From Gammaproteobacteria bacterium (lineage in GTDB: Bacteria; Pseudomonadota; Gammaproteobacteria; JABDGN01), in NCBI GenBank assembly GCA_016763565.1, contig JAESTO010000043.1, positions 1 to 10,531 on the forward strand: a DNA stretch of 10,531 nucleotides. The letters are read 5' to 3'. The notes below the pieces were generated by a model. The model ran no database searches and had not been told where the DNA came from. It saw nothing but the letters and a program-made list of their open reading frames with translations. Position numbers and translations under genes: made by a program. Within the stretch, counting starts at the first letter, position 1; the number at the start of each line of letters is the position of its first letter. This document shows positions 1-6,809 of this stretch, piece by piece.

Positions 1-102
1 ATCGACACTGAGCCGAGTTTCGCGCACTAAACGCCTTAACGTTGCACTACGGCGCAAACGTTGCATACGTACGTTAGGATAAGCAGAATAATGAGTCGAC
101 AT
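1..102 (-). CDS. hemB: Delta-aminolevulinic acid dehydratase (porphobilinogen synthase), N-terminal fragment
   Basis: Only the first 34 codons are inside the window; the gene continues past base 1. The translation runs from ATG at 102-100 and contains MQRLRRSATLRRLVRETRLS, the arginine-rich N-terminal arm typical of bacterial HemB (R-x-R-R-L-R ... R-x-L-V-R-E-T-x-L-S), which precedes the strand leading into the barrel. HemB condenses two molecules of 5-aminolevulinate into porphobilinogen in cytoplasmic tetrapyrrole synthesis. The start lies 14 nt after the tolC stop on the same strand, so co-transcription with tolC and the methyltransferase gene is likely. No clear Shine-Dalgarno sequence precedes the ATG, and ATG at codon 13 is an alternative start. 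The identification rests on the N-terminal motif only, because the active-site lysines are outside the window. Confidence 0.85.
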   Translation of the reverse strand, partial: MSTHYSAYPNVRMQRLRRSATLRRLVRETRLSVD

Positions 103-116
103 ATTGACTGCGCAAA

Positions 117-1610
117 CTATGCCACTTGCGTTTTTTGTGCTACTTTCTTATGAGAAAACGTTGTCGATTTTTTCTGTATTTTGGCCTTGCCACGCTTTAT
201 TTTTTTCTTGGTTGCGGGAGTATCATAAGTAGAAGCAGTCACTTTCAACCAATGATTAATTTGTTCTAGATCATGAATATTTAACGTACCTGCAGCTTGC
301 TTTAATGCTAGTGTAGTTGTTAAATACTCAAAACGAGCTTGTGCATAATTATTTTCTGCTTTATATAGACGTCGCTGTGCTAATAATACGTCGTTAATGG
401 TTTGCGTACCAACCCGATAACCGGCTTCTGTACTGCGTAAAGCGCTACGACTAGATTTAATCGCTAAACGATCAGCTTTGATTTTGCTGATGCCTGACAT
501 CACACCAAGATAAGATTCGCGGCTATTGGCAATCACCTCGCGATGCGTGTGATCCATTTGTGCCGATGCTAATTGATAATTTGCTTGTGCTTGGCGTACT
601 TTTGCAAATACCTGGCCACCTTGAAAAGGTTTAAAATCTAATCGTAAATTCACTGAAGCACTATCTGTTTGTCGATGGCCATCGTAGTGCCCAGAGCGTC
701 CATTAATACGATCTTGACCATACTGGCCAACCAAGTTCAGATTGGGCAGACGTTGTCCCGATTCCACACTAATCAATTTTTGTTTGGATATGGCATTAAA
801 ACGAGCGGCCTTCAATCTAAGATTTTGTTGCACTGCAGCTTGTGCCCAATCATTAATATCAGCAGGTTGTGGCGTCACTAATGGGAAATTATATTTTAGT
901 TTATATAAACCGGGATACATATTGCTGGTTATCACTCGCAATTCTTCACGTGCATTAGTAACATCATTATCTCTAGCAATATATTGGGCTCTAACTGCAT
1001 CATATTGCGCTTGTGCCTGATACACCGCCGTAATCGCATCTAAACCCACTTTATAACGCTGGCGGGTGACATGTAATTGGTTGAACAAAGCACGCTTTTG
1101 TGCCGCAGTATAGCGCAAAACTTCTTTTGCTTTTAACACTGAAAAATAAGTCTTAGCTAAACGTAAAACTAGATCTTGCTTAGCCGCAGCAAAAGTACTT
1201 ACGGCTTGCTCCACTGCATTTTTTGCTGAACGATAGCCACTAAAGGCTGCCCAATTAAATAATACTTGAGTTAATTTTAAGTTATAGCCCATTTGTTGTG
1301 ATGAACCAGAACCCGAACTATTTAAGAAAGATTCGCCAGGAAGCCGACCATTCGAATCATATTTGTTATGCCCCAGACCAACATTACCGGTAATATCAAA
1401 CGTTGGCAATAATTGAGAACGCGCTAGCGGCAAAATTTCTTTATTACTCAAATAAGTCGCTTCTGCTTGCTTATAGGTTTGATCATTCTGCGCCGCATCT
1501 CGATAGGCTTGTAATAAGCTCGTTGCAGCAACGACTGATTGAGTGCATAAACAAGCCATTAAAATAAATAAAGAAACTAGCAATGATTTTTTCATAAATT
1601 CTGCTCTCAT
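117..1610 (-). CDS. tolC: TolC-family outer membrane channel protein
   Basis: Encodes an outer-membrane/periplasmic channel of the TolC family, which docks with inner-membrane pumps for type I secretion and drug efflux. At 497 aa it is close to E. coli TolC (493 aa). An N-terminal signal peptide is visible (MKKSLLVSLFILMACLC ... VVA-A, cleavage near residue 29). The two structural repeats characteristic of the family appear near residues 184-225 (RQRYKVGLDAITAVYQAQ) and 393-443 (TEAGYRVGTQTINDVLLAQ, then an A-x-x-x-Y-x-x-A-R-F-E-Y helix). The stretch after residue 465 is unusually lysine-rich (KKKIKRGKAKIQKK at 468-481). The first ATG (1610) overlaps the upstream gene's stop as TAATG. Starting at Met6 (ATG at 1595) would place the signal peptide exactly at the N-terminus and is an equally likely start. 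Which inner-membrane partner it serves cannot be told from the window. Confidence 0.93.
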   Translation of the reverse strand: MRAEFMKKSLLVSLFILMACLCTQSVVAATSLLQAYRDAAQNDQTYKQAEATYLSNKEILPLARSQLLPTFDITGNVGLGHNKYDSNGRLPGESFLNSSGSGSSQQMGYNLKLTQVLFNWAAFSGYRSAKNAVEQAVSTFAAAKQDLVLRLAKTYFSVLKAKEVLRYTAAQKRALFNQLHVTRQRYKVGLDAITAVYQAQAQYDAVRAQYIARDNDVTNAREELRVITSNMYPGLYKLKYNFPLVTPQPADINDWAQAAVQQNLRLKAARFNAISKQKLISVESGQRLPNLNLVGQYGQDRINGRSGHYDGHRQTDSASVNLRLDFKPFQGGQVFAKVRQAQANYQLASAQMDHTHREVIANSRESYLGVMSGISKIKADRLAIKSSRSALRSTEAGYRVGTQTINDVLLAQRRLYKAENNYAQARFEYLTTTLALKQAAGTLNIHDLEQINHWLKVTASTYDTPATKKKIKRGKAKIQKKSTTFSHKKVAQKTQVA

Positions 1611-2269
1611 TAGAAAGTAAAGGTTGGTAGTTGTGGTGCATGAATGGCATAAGGTGCCACCGTCTCAAATTGGTTGTGTTGTTGCCAGGTTAACTTATCT
1701 TGCCGTGTGAACACCGTAGCTGACATATGGTTTGGTGTACCTAGAAAAGCGAATAAACGCCCACCGTTAGTTAATTTGCTTAATAATATCGTAGGCTCTT
1801 GGTATAACCCAGCACTGCAAATAATCACATCGTAGAGTTGTTTGTTAGCTGAGTATGCTTCGCTAAATACGTCGGCTGTGGAGAAGGTGACATTATCAAT
1901 CTCACAGGCTTGTAAATGCGCTTGTGCTTGTTGGGTAAATTCTGCAAATATATCCACACTATCAACACGATGCGCTAATTTCGCCAATAGTGCTGTCACA
2001 TAACCACTACCCGTGCCAATTTCTAATACGCAATCAGACGATTGCACCGCGGCGCTTTGCACCATACGGGCTTGTATTTTGGGTGACAATATGACTTGCT
2101 GATGAGCCAATGGAATAGTAATATCAGCAAACGCCAAAGATTGATACGCCGCTGGCACAAACTGCCTACGCGGTACAATTTTCAACAATGATAAAATATT
2201 ATCGTCCAACACGCCCCAAGGGCGAATTTGCTGTTCGATCATATTAAATTGGGCTTGTGCAATATTCAC
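1610..2269 (-). CDS. PCMT-family (protein-L-isoaspartate O-methyltransferase-like) SAM-dependent methyltransferase
   Basis: A 219-aa Rossmann-fold methyltransferase. The SAM-binding motif I is VLEIGTGSGY at residues 81-90, followed by an acidic motif II region (VDSVDI, about 102-107). The N-terminal stretch MIEQQIRPWGVLDDNIL with VPRRQFVPAAY matches the PCMT fold, and members of this family ending in APQ-x-x-x-F-x-F are often found next to tolC (from memory, not searched). The classical PIMT motif TGDG after the third strand is replaced by STADV (130-134), and the substrate loop reads VILSPKIQARM instead of the usual V-S-x-P-x-x-V-A-x-M. Isoaspartyl repair activity is therefore uncertain, and I withhold the symbol pcm. 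The start is GTG (2269) with a weak AAGAG about 6 nt upstream; ATG at codon 10 is the alternative. It is the first gene of a tight run with tolC (1-nt overlap) and hemB. Confidence 0.85.
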   Translation of the reverse strand: MNIAQAQFNMIEQQIRPWGVLDDNILSLLKIVPRRQFVPAAYQSLAFADITIPLAHQQVILSPKIQARMVQSAAVQSSDCVLEIGTGSGYVTALLAKLAHRVDSVDIFAEFTQQAQAHLQACEIDNVTFSTADVFSEAYSANKQLYDVIICSAGLYQEPTILLSKLTNGGRLFAFLGTPNHMSATVFTRQDKLTWQQHNQFETVAPYAIHAPQLPTFTF

Positions 2270-2298
2270 TAGTTACTCTTACAATATTGTAGCATGGC

Positions 2299-2327
2299 AT
2301 GATAAATTTTAACCAGCCTAATGTCAA
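2299..2327 (-). promoter_or_regulatory. Sigma70-type promoter for the methyltransferase-tolC-hemB run
   Basis: On the minus strand, a perfect -35 TTGACA (2327-2322) is followed by a 17-bp spacer and TATCAT (2304-2299), which matches the -10 consensus at five of six positions. The expected transcription start is near 2292, giving a 5' leader of about 23 nt before the GTG at 2269. The element sits in the 79-bp gap between divergent genes. I could not find an equally good promoter facing birA. Confidence 0.75.
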
Positions 2328-2348
2328 GATTATTGATACACTCTAGCC

Positions 2349-3158
2349 ATGAAACTTACGCACCAAGACATCGACCCTTCATCCAACTTGCTCAATAGCA
2401 AAATGATACACAAGCATCTGGCTACTGATAGCCCGTTCATCCTAGAAACTTTCTCAAGCATTGACTCAACACACAGTTACCTATTACAACAGGCCAAAAA
2501 TTATGCAGCACACGGCTTGGTGTGCGTAGCAGAGCAACAAACTGCCGGCTACGGTCGTCGTGGCACCGCTTGGTCGTCACCCTTTGGTCTTAATCTTTAT
2601 TGTTCGCTATGCTGGCATTTTGATCGGAATAGCGCCCTGTTAAATGGTTTGAGTTTAGTTATTGGTTTGGCAATACAACAAACTTTAACACAATGGGGAA
2701 TAGACGGTGTTAAAATCAAATGGCCAAATGACATATATTATGACGGCAAAAAACTAGCGGGCATACTGATCAATATCGCCAGGCGACCCAATAATCACTG
2801 CCTGGCGATTATTAGTTTTGGCCTTAATGTTAACATGTCAAAATCTATTAGCGCGCAAATCAGTATGCAACAAATTAAGCATGCGCCTAGTGATCGCAAT
2901 GTGTTGTTGGCTGGGCTATTAAACAACTTGGCTACAATACTTCATCAATTTTCGCAACAAGGTTTGGCCGTATTTTTGCCACAATGGCAGCGTGTTGATT
3001 TTTTATGCGGAAAAAAAATTCGGCTCACTATAAAAGAAAAAACGTTGTTGGGTTTTGTTTTGGGTATCGATCAGCAGGGTAATTTACTGCTTGATACCGA
3101 AGGAAAAACAATGACAATGACGAATAATAGTGATATACATATCGAGAAAATTTTTTAA
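2349..3158 (+). CDS. birA: Biotin--[acetyl-CoA-carboxylase] ligase, monofunctional (no HTH domain)
   Basis: Activates biotin to biotinyl-5'-AMP and transfers it to the lysine of the biotin carboxyl carrier protein of acetyl-CoA carboxylase in the cytoplasm. Catalytic-domain signatures are in order: IDSTHSYLL (38-46), the biotinyl-AMP loop GYGRRG (67-72, usual form GRGRRG), KWPNDI (124-129), KKLAGILIN (134-142), FGLNVN (157-162), and a C-terminal SH3-like domain from about 215 (GKKIRL ... GFVLGIDQQGNLLL). At 269 aa it is about 50 residues shorter than E. coli BirA because the N-terminal winged-helix DNA-binding domain is absent; the first 30 residues are only a short linker. It is therefore probably an enzyme only, not a repressor of biotin synthesis. 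The start at ATG 2349 lacks a clear Shine-Dalgarno sequence; ATG 2403 (codon 19) is possible. The gene is divergent from the methyltransferase gene. Confidence 0.93.
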   Translation: MKLTHQDIDPSSNLLNSKMIHKHLATDSPFILETFSSIDSTHSYLLQQAKNYAAHGLVCVAEQQTAGYGRRGTAWSSPFGLNLYCSLCWHFDRNSALLNGLSLVIGLAIQQTLTQWGIDGVKIKWPNDIYYDGKKLAGILINIARRPNNHCLAIISFGLNVNMSKSISAQISMQQIKHAPSDRNVLLAGLLNNLATILHQFSQQGLAVFLPQWQRVDFLCGKKIRLTIKEKTLLGFVLGIDQQGNLLLDTEGKTMTMTNNSDIHIEKIF

Positions 3159-3396
3159 GGCATTGTGTAGATACGCAATAGCATGTTATTAAAGAAATCG
3201 GCACATAAATCGGGAAAGCCCTTGGGGAATGTAAGCATTAAAAAAAGCAAATTAAACGTGTAATACAATATATACGCTAGAACACTACTGCCTCATACTA
3301 TTGCTATGTTTGAGTCTTTAATATAGGACGGGCCTTGCCTACCAACTATCAACCTATAGGCCAATATCTTTATTTTGAAGGATAAATAACGAACAA

Positions 3397-3483
3397 TGGC
3401 CGGTTGAATAATTGTTTGTAGCAAGAATGAAATGAGACACCGGAGTAGACACCTCAGCAAGCGTGACGAAGATGTACCGGCCA
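3397..3483. repeat. Inverted repeat bounding an 87-bp element
   Basis: TGGCCGGT (3397-3404) and ACCGGCCA (3476-3483) are perfect 8-bp reverse complements with 71 bp between them, in otherwise AT-rich noncoding DNA. The arms are markedly GC-rich compared with their surroundings. Inside lies a direct repeat of GACACC spaced by six bases. It could close a structured RNA or be the ends of a small mobile relic; there are no flanking duplications I can defend. Confidence 0.35.
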
Positions 3484-3509
3484 GCCTTATATTAAAGACA
3501 AAAGCGGAT

Positions 3510-3550
3510 AAATTTACTGTCGGTGATGCGTGAATTTTACATATTTTTTT
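3510..3550 (+). terminator. Weak candidate terminator downstream of birA
   Basis: AAATTTAC (3510-3517) pairs with GTGAATTT (3530-3537, one G-U), with a 12-nt loop, and a run of seven T follows at 3544-3550. The stem is AT-rich and separated from the T-run by 6 nt. It is also 350 nt from the birA stop, so it is only a weak call. Confidence 0.25.
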
Positions 3551-3649
3551 CTGGATTATTTTTTTTAACTTATTGATTAATATGAATTTTTTATTCGTTT
3601 TTGTGTCGATGCCCCAGGCACTGCCGGCCCTATATTATGGCTATAAACT

Positions 3650-4897
3650 ATGTTAACTAACTTTGTCGACAATATAACGACTATCTGCCAGGCTAAGCGC
3701 ATTATTATTGCGTACAGTGGTGGCTTAGATTCGCACGTGCTATTACATCTAGCCAGCAACTATTGCACTAAACGGCAAACACTATTAGCGGTGCATATTA
3801 ATCATGGTTTGCAAACACAAGCAGTGCAGTGGGCTAAACACTGTGAAAAAATCTGTGATGCATTAGCAATACCTTGGCAAGTTATCAATCTCCACTTAGG
3901 TGATGAAAAAAATAATATTGAAGCCACAGCAAGAGCTGCACGCTATCAAGCACTGGCCAAATTTGTCAAAAAAAATGACGTGTTATTAATGGGGCATCAT
4001 GTGGATGATCAAGCCGAAACGTATTTATTGCAATTACTCCGTGGCGCCGGCATTAAAGGCTTAGCGGCAATGCCACAAAGCGCGCTATTTGCTGAAGGAC
4101 ATTTAGTACGGCCACTACTCACCACTACCCGTGCACAATTACACGATTACGCGCAGCAACACCAATTGCACTGGATTGAAGACGCTAGCAATCAAGATCT
4201 CCGCTTTGATCGCAATTTTCTTCGCCAGCAAGTCATACCTTTACTCAAACAACGTTGGCCACAAATAGCGAATACTATTGCCCGCAGTGCACAACATTGC
4301 GCACGTGCCGATAGCTTGCTCAGTGATTTAGCGCATGCGGATTTATCCGACATCATTACTGATAAATTATCCGTAAAAAAATTATTGTTGTTATCTGTGC
4401 AACGACAAATGAATGCAATCCGCACTTGGCTACACTATTTAAAACTACCCTTACCTAGTGAAAAAAAATTACAGCATGTAGTCAATGATGTGTTACATGC
4501 TAAAGCTGATGCAACACCCTTAGTCAGTTGGCACGGTGTACAAATACGCCGTTACCGACACTATCTTTATGCCATGACTCCCTTAGCATTTTTTGACCCC
4601 CAACAAACATTTGCTTGGCAACTACCTAAACCACTCACATTACCGATAGGCACTGTAACCATCAAAGACATTGAACAACTTGATCTAAAAAAATTGCCTA
4701 CACATTTGACCATTAGATTCCGTCAAGGTGGCGAATATTTTCATCCTGCGGGTAGGCAACATAGCCAATGCTTAAAAAAGCTCATGCAAACATGGCACAT
4801 TCCCCCCTGGCAACGTCAACGAATTCCCTTACTCTACCATCAACAACAATTAATTGCTGTTCTCGGTCACGCAGTACATAAAAATTATGACAAATAA
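3650..4897 (+). CDS. tilS: tRNA(Ile)-lysidine synthetase
   Basis: Modifies C34 of the CAU-anticodon tRNA-Ile2 to lysidine with ATP and lysine, switching decoding from AUG to AUA; it is essential in most bacteria. The N-terminal PP-loop ATPase domain shows SGGLDS at residues 23-28 and the lysidine-synthetase signature GHHVDDQAETYLLQLLRGAGIKGLAAMP around 115-142, then WIEDASNQDLRFDRNFLRQQVIPLL (175-199). The C-terminal tRNA-binding domain ends with IRFRQGGE ... LKKLMQTWHIPPWQRQRIPLLY. Its 415 aa compares with 432 in E. coli. The start at ATG 3650 places the PP-loop at the usual distance; no clear Shine-Dalgarno sequence precedes it. The 3' end overlaps dusA by 11 nt, which suggests translational coupling of two tRNA-modifying enzymes. 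Confidence 0.97.
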   Translation: MLTNFVDNITTICQAKRIIIAYSGGLDSHVLLHLASNYCTKRQTLLAVHINHGLQTQAVQWAKHCEKICDALAIPWQVINLHLGDEKNNIEATARAARYQALAKFVKKNDVLLMGHHVDDQAETYLLQLLRGAGIKGLAAMPQSALFAEGHLVRPLLTTTRAQLHDYAQQHQLHWIEDASNQDLRFDRNFLRQQVIPLLKQRWPQIANTIARSAQHCARADSLLSDLAHADLSDIITDKLSVKKLLLLSVQRQMNAIRTWLHYLKLPLPSEKKLQHVVNDVLHAKADATPLVSWHGVQIRRYRHYLYAMTPLAFFDPQQTFAWQLPKPLTLPIGTVTIKDIEQLDLKKLPTHLTIRFRQGGEYFHPAGRQHSQCLKKLMQTWHIPPWQRQRIPLLYHQQQLIAVLGHAVHKNYDK

Positions 4898-5849
4898 AAT
4901 TATTGCCGTTGCCCCCATGTTGGATTGGACCGATCGCCACGCACGTTATTTTTTACGTCTGATGTCGCAACATACCTTGCTATATACTGAGATGATCAAT
5001 ACCGGTGCAATATTACGAGGTGATAGAGATTATTGCTTAGGCTTTGATAACAGCGAACACCCTATCGCATTACAACTTGGCGGTAGTTCTCCCCATGCAT
5101 TAGCGCAATGTGCTGTTATAGCAGAACAATACCGTTATGATGAAATTAATTTGAATGTCGGCTGCCCCAGCGATAGAGTCCAATCAGGGCATTTTGGTGC
5201 TTGTTTAATGCAAGAACCGCAACGCATTGCTGATTGCGTTGCGGCCATGCAACAAGCGGTATCTATCCCCATTACCATTAAATGCCGTAATGGTATTGAT
5301 CGCATAGAAAGCTATCATTTTTTGAAAAAATTTGTGGCTACCACTGCACCAGCAGGCTGCCAAACCTTTATTGTTCACGCACGTAACGCTTGGCTACAAG
5401 GACTAAGTCCTAAAGAAAATCGTCATGTGCCACCCTTAAACTATGAATTTGTTTATCGCTTAAAACAAGATTTCCCTGAACTTACCATCATAATTAACGG
5501 TGGCATTCAAACCACGGAACAAATCAAACAACATTTACACCACGTTGATGGCGTGATGATAGGTCGTGAGGCTTACCATAATCCCTATTGCCTAGCGACC
5601 ATTGACCGTGATTTTTATCATGACGATCATGCTATTCCCTCACGACAAACTATTGCTGAACGTTATATAGACTATATCGAAAAACAGCTCAAAAATAATG
5701 TTAAATTACATTACATGACGCGACATATACTCGGTTTATTTCAAGGGCAAGCTGGTGCAAGGAACTGGCGACGTTATTTAAGCGAACACAGCCATCAAGC
5801 TACGGCCGATGCACAGGTTGTGCGTGAAGCATTGCGCTTGATAAATTGA
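4887..5849 (+). CDS. dusA: tRNA-dihydrouridine(20/20a) synthase
   Basis: FMN-dependent enzyme that reduces uridines 20 and 20a of the tRNA D-loop using NADPH. From ATG 4887 the protein has 320 aa and shows the DusA signatures in order: APMLDWTDRHAR (9-20), ALQLGG (61-66), NLNVGCPSDRVQ with catalytic Cys93, IKCRNGID, the subfamily-specific HARNAWLQGLSPKENR, INGGIQ, and DGVMIGREAYHNP. The HARxAWLQGLSPKENR string separates it from DusB and DusC. The open frame extends 11 codons further upstream to an in-frame ATG at 4854, but the family N-terminus begins right before APMLDWTDRH, so 4887 (inside the tilS 3' end, 11-nt overlap) is preferred. RHAR replaces the common RHCR. No good intrinsic terminator follows; a pair of adjacent hairpins lies 18 nt after the stop. 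Confidence 0.97.
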   Translation: MTNKIIAVAPMLDWTDRHARYFLRLMSQHTLLYTEMINTGAILRGDRDYCLGFDNSEHPIALQLGGSSPHALAQCAVIAEQYRYDEINLNVGCPSDRVQSGHFGACLMQEPQRIADCVAAMQQAVSIPITIKCRNGIDRIESYHFLKKFVATTAPAGCQTFIVHARNAWLQGLSPKENRHVPPLNYEFVYRLKQDFPELTIIINGGIQTTEQIKQHLHHVDGVMIGREAYHNPYCLATIDRDFYHDDHAIPSRQTIAERYIDYIEKQLKNNVKLHYMTRHILGLFQGQAGARNWRRYLSEHSHQATADAQVVREALRLIN

Positions 5850-5867
5850 TAGATAACAAGACAATGG

Positions 5868-5927
5868 CTACCCTATTTGTGGCCCTAATAGAGGGTAGAC
5901 TCACCAATACAGGTCTATTAAGTGAGT
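5868..5927. repeat. Two back-to-back hairpins downstream of dusA
   Basis: Hairpin one: CTACCCTATT (5868-5877) pairs with AATAGAGGGTAG (5887-5898) apart from a 2-nt bulge, with a 9-nt loop. Hairpin two starts at the next base: ACTCAC (5899-5904) pairs with GTGAGT (5922-5927), with partial pairing AAT/ATT inside. No T-run follows. They could act as a 3' RNA stabiliser or a rho-assisted termination region for dusA. Confidence 0.45.
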
Positions 5928-5961
5928 AATAAACATGTTTGCGGCGCTAATGTAAGACGGA

Positions 5962-5990
5962 TCATTTATGAAGTATCAACACATAAATGA
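5962..5990. repeat. 9-bp inverted repeat (hairpin)
   Basis: TCATTTATG (5962-5970) and CATAAATGA (5982-5990) are perfect reverse complements with an 11-nt loop. The stem is AT-rich. It lies midway between the convergent dusA and recR genes. Function unknown; it could be an operator-like dyad or RNA hairpin. Confidence 0.4.
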
Positions 5991-6118
5991 ATAGAAATTC
6001 CTTATTAATCAGCAAGTTAAAAATAACAACCCAGCATAAAACAGGCAAAGTCTACGCGTTCTCAACCATGTGTTTATCTGTTTGAGCCTCTCATGTAGGG
6101 CACCACCTTACCCGTTGC

Positions 6119-6174
6119 GCATCGGTGCTTACCCCTATTCCTTTTGATGTAACAGTGTCGACTAACACCGATGC
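6119..6174. repeat. 9-bp inverted repeat with 38-nt loop downstream of recR
   Basis: GCATCGGTG (6119-6127) and CACCGATGC (6166-6174) are perfect reverse complements 38 bp apart. The arms are GC-richer than the surrounding sequence. It lies 20 bp beyond the recR stop, so in the recR transcript it would form a long-loop stem in the 3' untranslated region. Confidence 0.4.
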
Positions 6175-6193
6175 ATTAGCTAATCTACAAACA

Positions 6194-6799
6194 CTAGCTC
6201 ACGACACGACGACTAGTAAAAGCGTGAGCTAAGGTACCCCCATCGACATATTCTAACTCACCGCCAAGTGGAATACCGTGGGCGAGGCGAGTGGCTTTAA
6301 TACCCTGAGACTTAACTAATTCTGTAATATAATGCGCTGTCGCTTCGCCTTCTACTGTAGAGTTGGTTGCCAGAATAACTTCGTCGACGCTGTTTTTTTG
6401 TAAATATTGCTTTAATAAATCGATGCCTATTTCCGCAGGACCAATACCATCTAACGGTGACAAATGCCCCATCAAGACAAAGTATAATCCGCGGTAACTA
6501 TGGGTTTGTTCAATGGCCAAGACATCGGCTGGCGTTTCGACAATACATAACAATTCCTGTTGACGCCCATTATCTTGACAAAACTGGCATAACGCTTCTT
6601 CACAAAAATTACGGCATTGCAAACAATGTTTAACAACTCGCATAGATTGCTGCAAGGCCTCAGCCAGCTGTTTACCACCATCACGATTACGCTCCAACAA
6701 ATAAAACGCCATACGCTGAGCCGATTTAGGACCAACGCCTGGCAAACAACGTAGAGATTCAATTAACGCATCAATACTGGGGCTAAACATGTTTGACAA
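6194..6799 (-). CDS. recR: Recombination mediator protein RecR
   Basis: RecR works with RecF and RecO to load RecA on SSB-coated gapped DNA. The 201-aa protein shows the helix-hairpin-helix [18 protein letters not shown] (18-35), a C4 zinc finger (C59-x2-C62-x8-C71-x2-C74), the Toprim domain beginning [16 protein letters not shown] (84-99) with [16 protein letters not shown] (106-121), and the C-terminal [14 protein letters not shown] and [17 protein letters not shown]. All positions are as in E. coli RecR. The start is TTG at 6799, supported by an AAGGG ribosome binding site 5 nt upstream. ATG 6790 (codon 4, giving MFSPSID) would fit many relatives, but its spacing from that site is long. 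It is the last gene of dnaX-ybaB-recR, 8 nt after the ybaB stop. Confidence 0.97.
   Translation of the reverse strand: MSNMFSPSIDALIESLRCLPGVGPKSAQRMAFYLLERNRDGGKQLAEALQQSMRVVKHCLQCRNFCEEALCQFCQDNGRQQELLCIVETPADVLAIEQTHSYRGLYFVLMGHLSPLDGIGPAEIGIDLLKQYLQKNSVDEVILATNSTVEGEATAHYITELVKSQGIKATRLAHGIPLGGELEYVDGGTLAHAFTSRRVVS
6195..6231 (-). terminator. Stem-loop overlapping the recR stop codon
   Basis: TAGCTCACG (6195-6203) and CGTGAGCTA (6223-6231) are perfect 9-bp reverse complements separated by 19 nt, so the recR mRNA can form a strong stem whose 3' arm contains the TAG stop. The following minus-strand sequence is GTGTTTGTAG, only partly U-rich, so it is at best a weak intrinsic terminator and may instead protect the 3' end. 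Confidence 0.35.
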
Positions 6800-6804
6800 T
6801 ATAG

Positions 6805-6809
6805 CCCTT
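6805..6809 (-). promoter_or_regulatory. Ribosome binding site deciding the TTG start of recR
   Basis: AAGGG on the minus strand (6809-6805) overlaps the ybaB stop TAA (6810-6808). It lies 5 nt before TTG 6799, a standard distance, but 14 nt before the alternative ATG 6790. This favours the TTG start and coupling to ybaB termination. Confidence 0.5.

Larger units (their letters stand above)
3159..3649. other. 491-bp intergenic region between birA and tilS, no supported gene
   Basis: I find no tRNA-like or known RNA motif and no coding frame with a ribosome binding site. The longest open stretch starting with ATG is 33 codons (3432-3533) without a Shine-Dalgarno sequence. Features seen: a small hairpin directly after birA (ATTGTGT 3162-3168 / ACGCAAT 3173-3179, loop AGAT) with no T-run; a long-range inverted repeat at 3397-3483; and an AT-rich stem followed by T7 near 3510-3550. 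The last 110 bp are very T-rich. The region precedes tilS and may carry its promoter, but I could not identify convincing -35/-10 boxes. Confidence 0.6.
5850..6193. other. 344-bp convergent intergenic region between dusA and recR
   Basis: No gene is supported. Besides a 21-codon frame after ATG 5864 (no Shine-Dalgarno) there is a 36-codon minus-strand open stretch around 6090-6200 without a good start. The region is dense in inverted repeats: two adjacent hairpins (5868-5927), a 9-bp hairpin (5962-5990) and a 9-bp long-loop repeat (6119-6174). No hairpin is followed by a convincing T-run on either strand, so how transcription of dusA and recR ends is unclear. Confidence 0.6.

Noticed and set aside
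742..1020. 92-codon open frame on the plus strand inside tolC
   Set aside because: It lies fully within a well-supported gene on the other strand, with no start signals and no recognised motif.
3183..3263. 26-codon lysine-rich open frame after birA (MLLKKSAHK...)
   Set aside because: No ribosome binding site or promoter, no recognisable motif, and a length expected by chance.
3432..3533. 33-codon open frame starting MRHRSRHLSKRDED
   Set aside because: No Shine-Dalgarno sequence and it overlaps the inverted repeat; too short to support a gene without homologues.
3159..3649. Decayed coaX (type III pantothenate kinase), which often follows birA
   Set aside because: No coaX nucleotide-binding motif or other recognisable fragment could be read in any frame.
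5864..5929. 21-codon frame after dusA (MATLFVALIEG...)
   Set aside because: No ribosome binding site; the sequence is explained by two adjacent hairpins.
6090..6200. 36-codon minus-strand open stretch with protein-like composition (VLVDTVTSKGIGVSTDAQRV)
   Set aside because: No suitable start codon with a ribosome binding site, stops on both sides, and it contains the 9-bp inverted repeat; possibly a gene remnant, but no family recognised.
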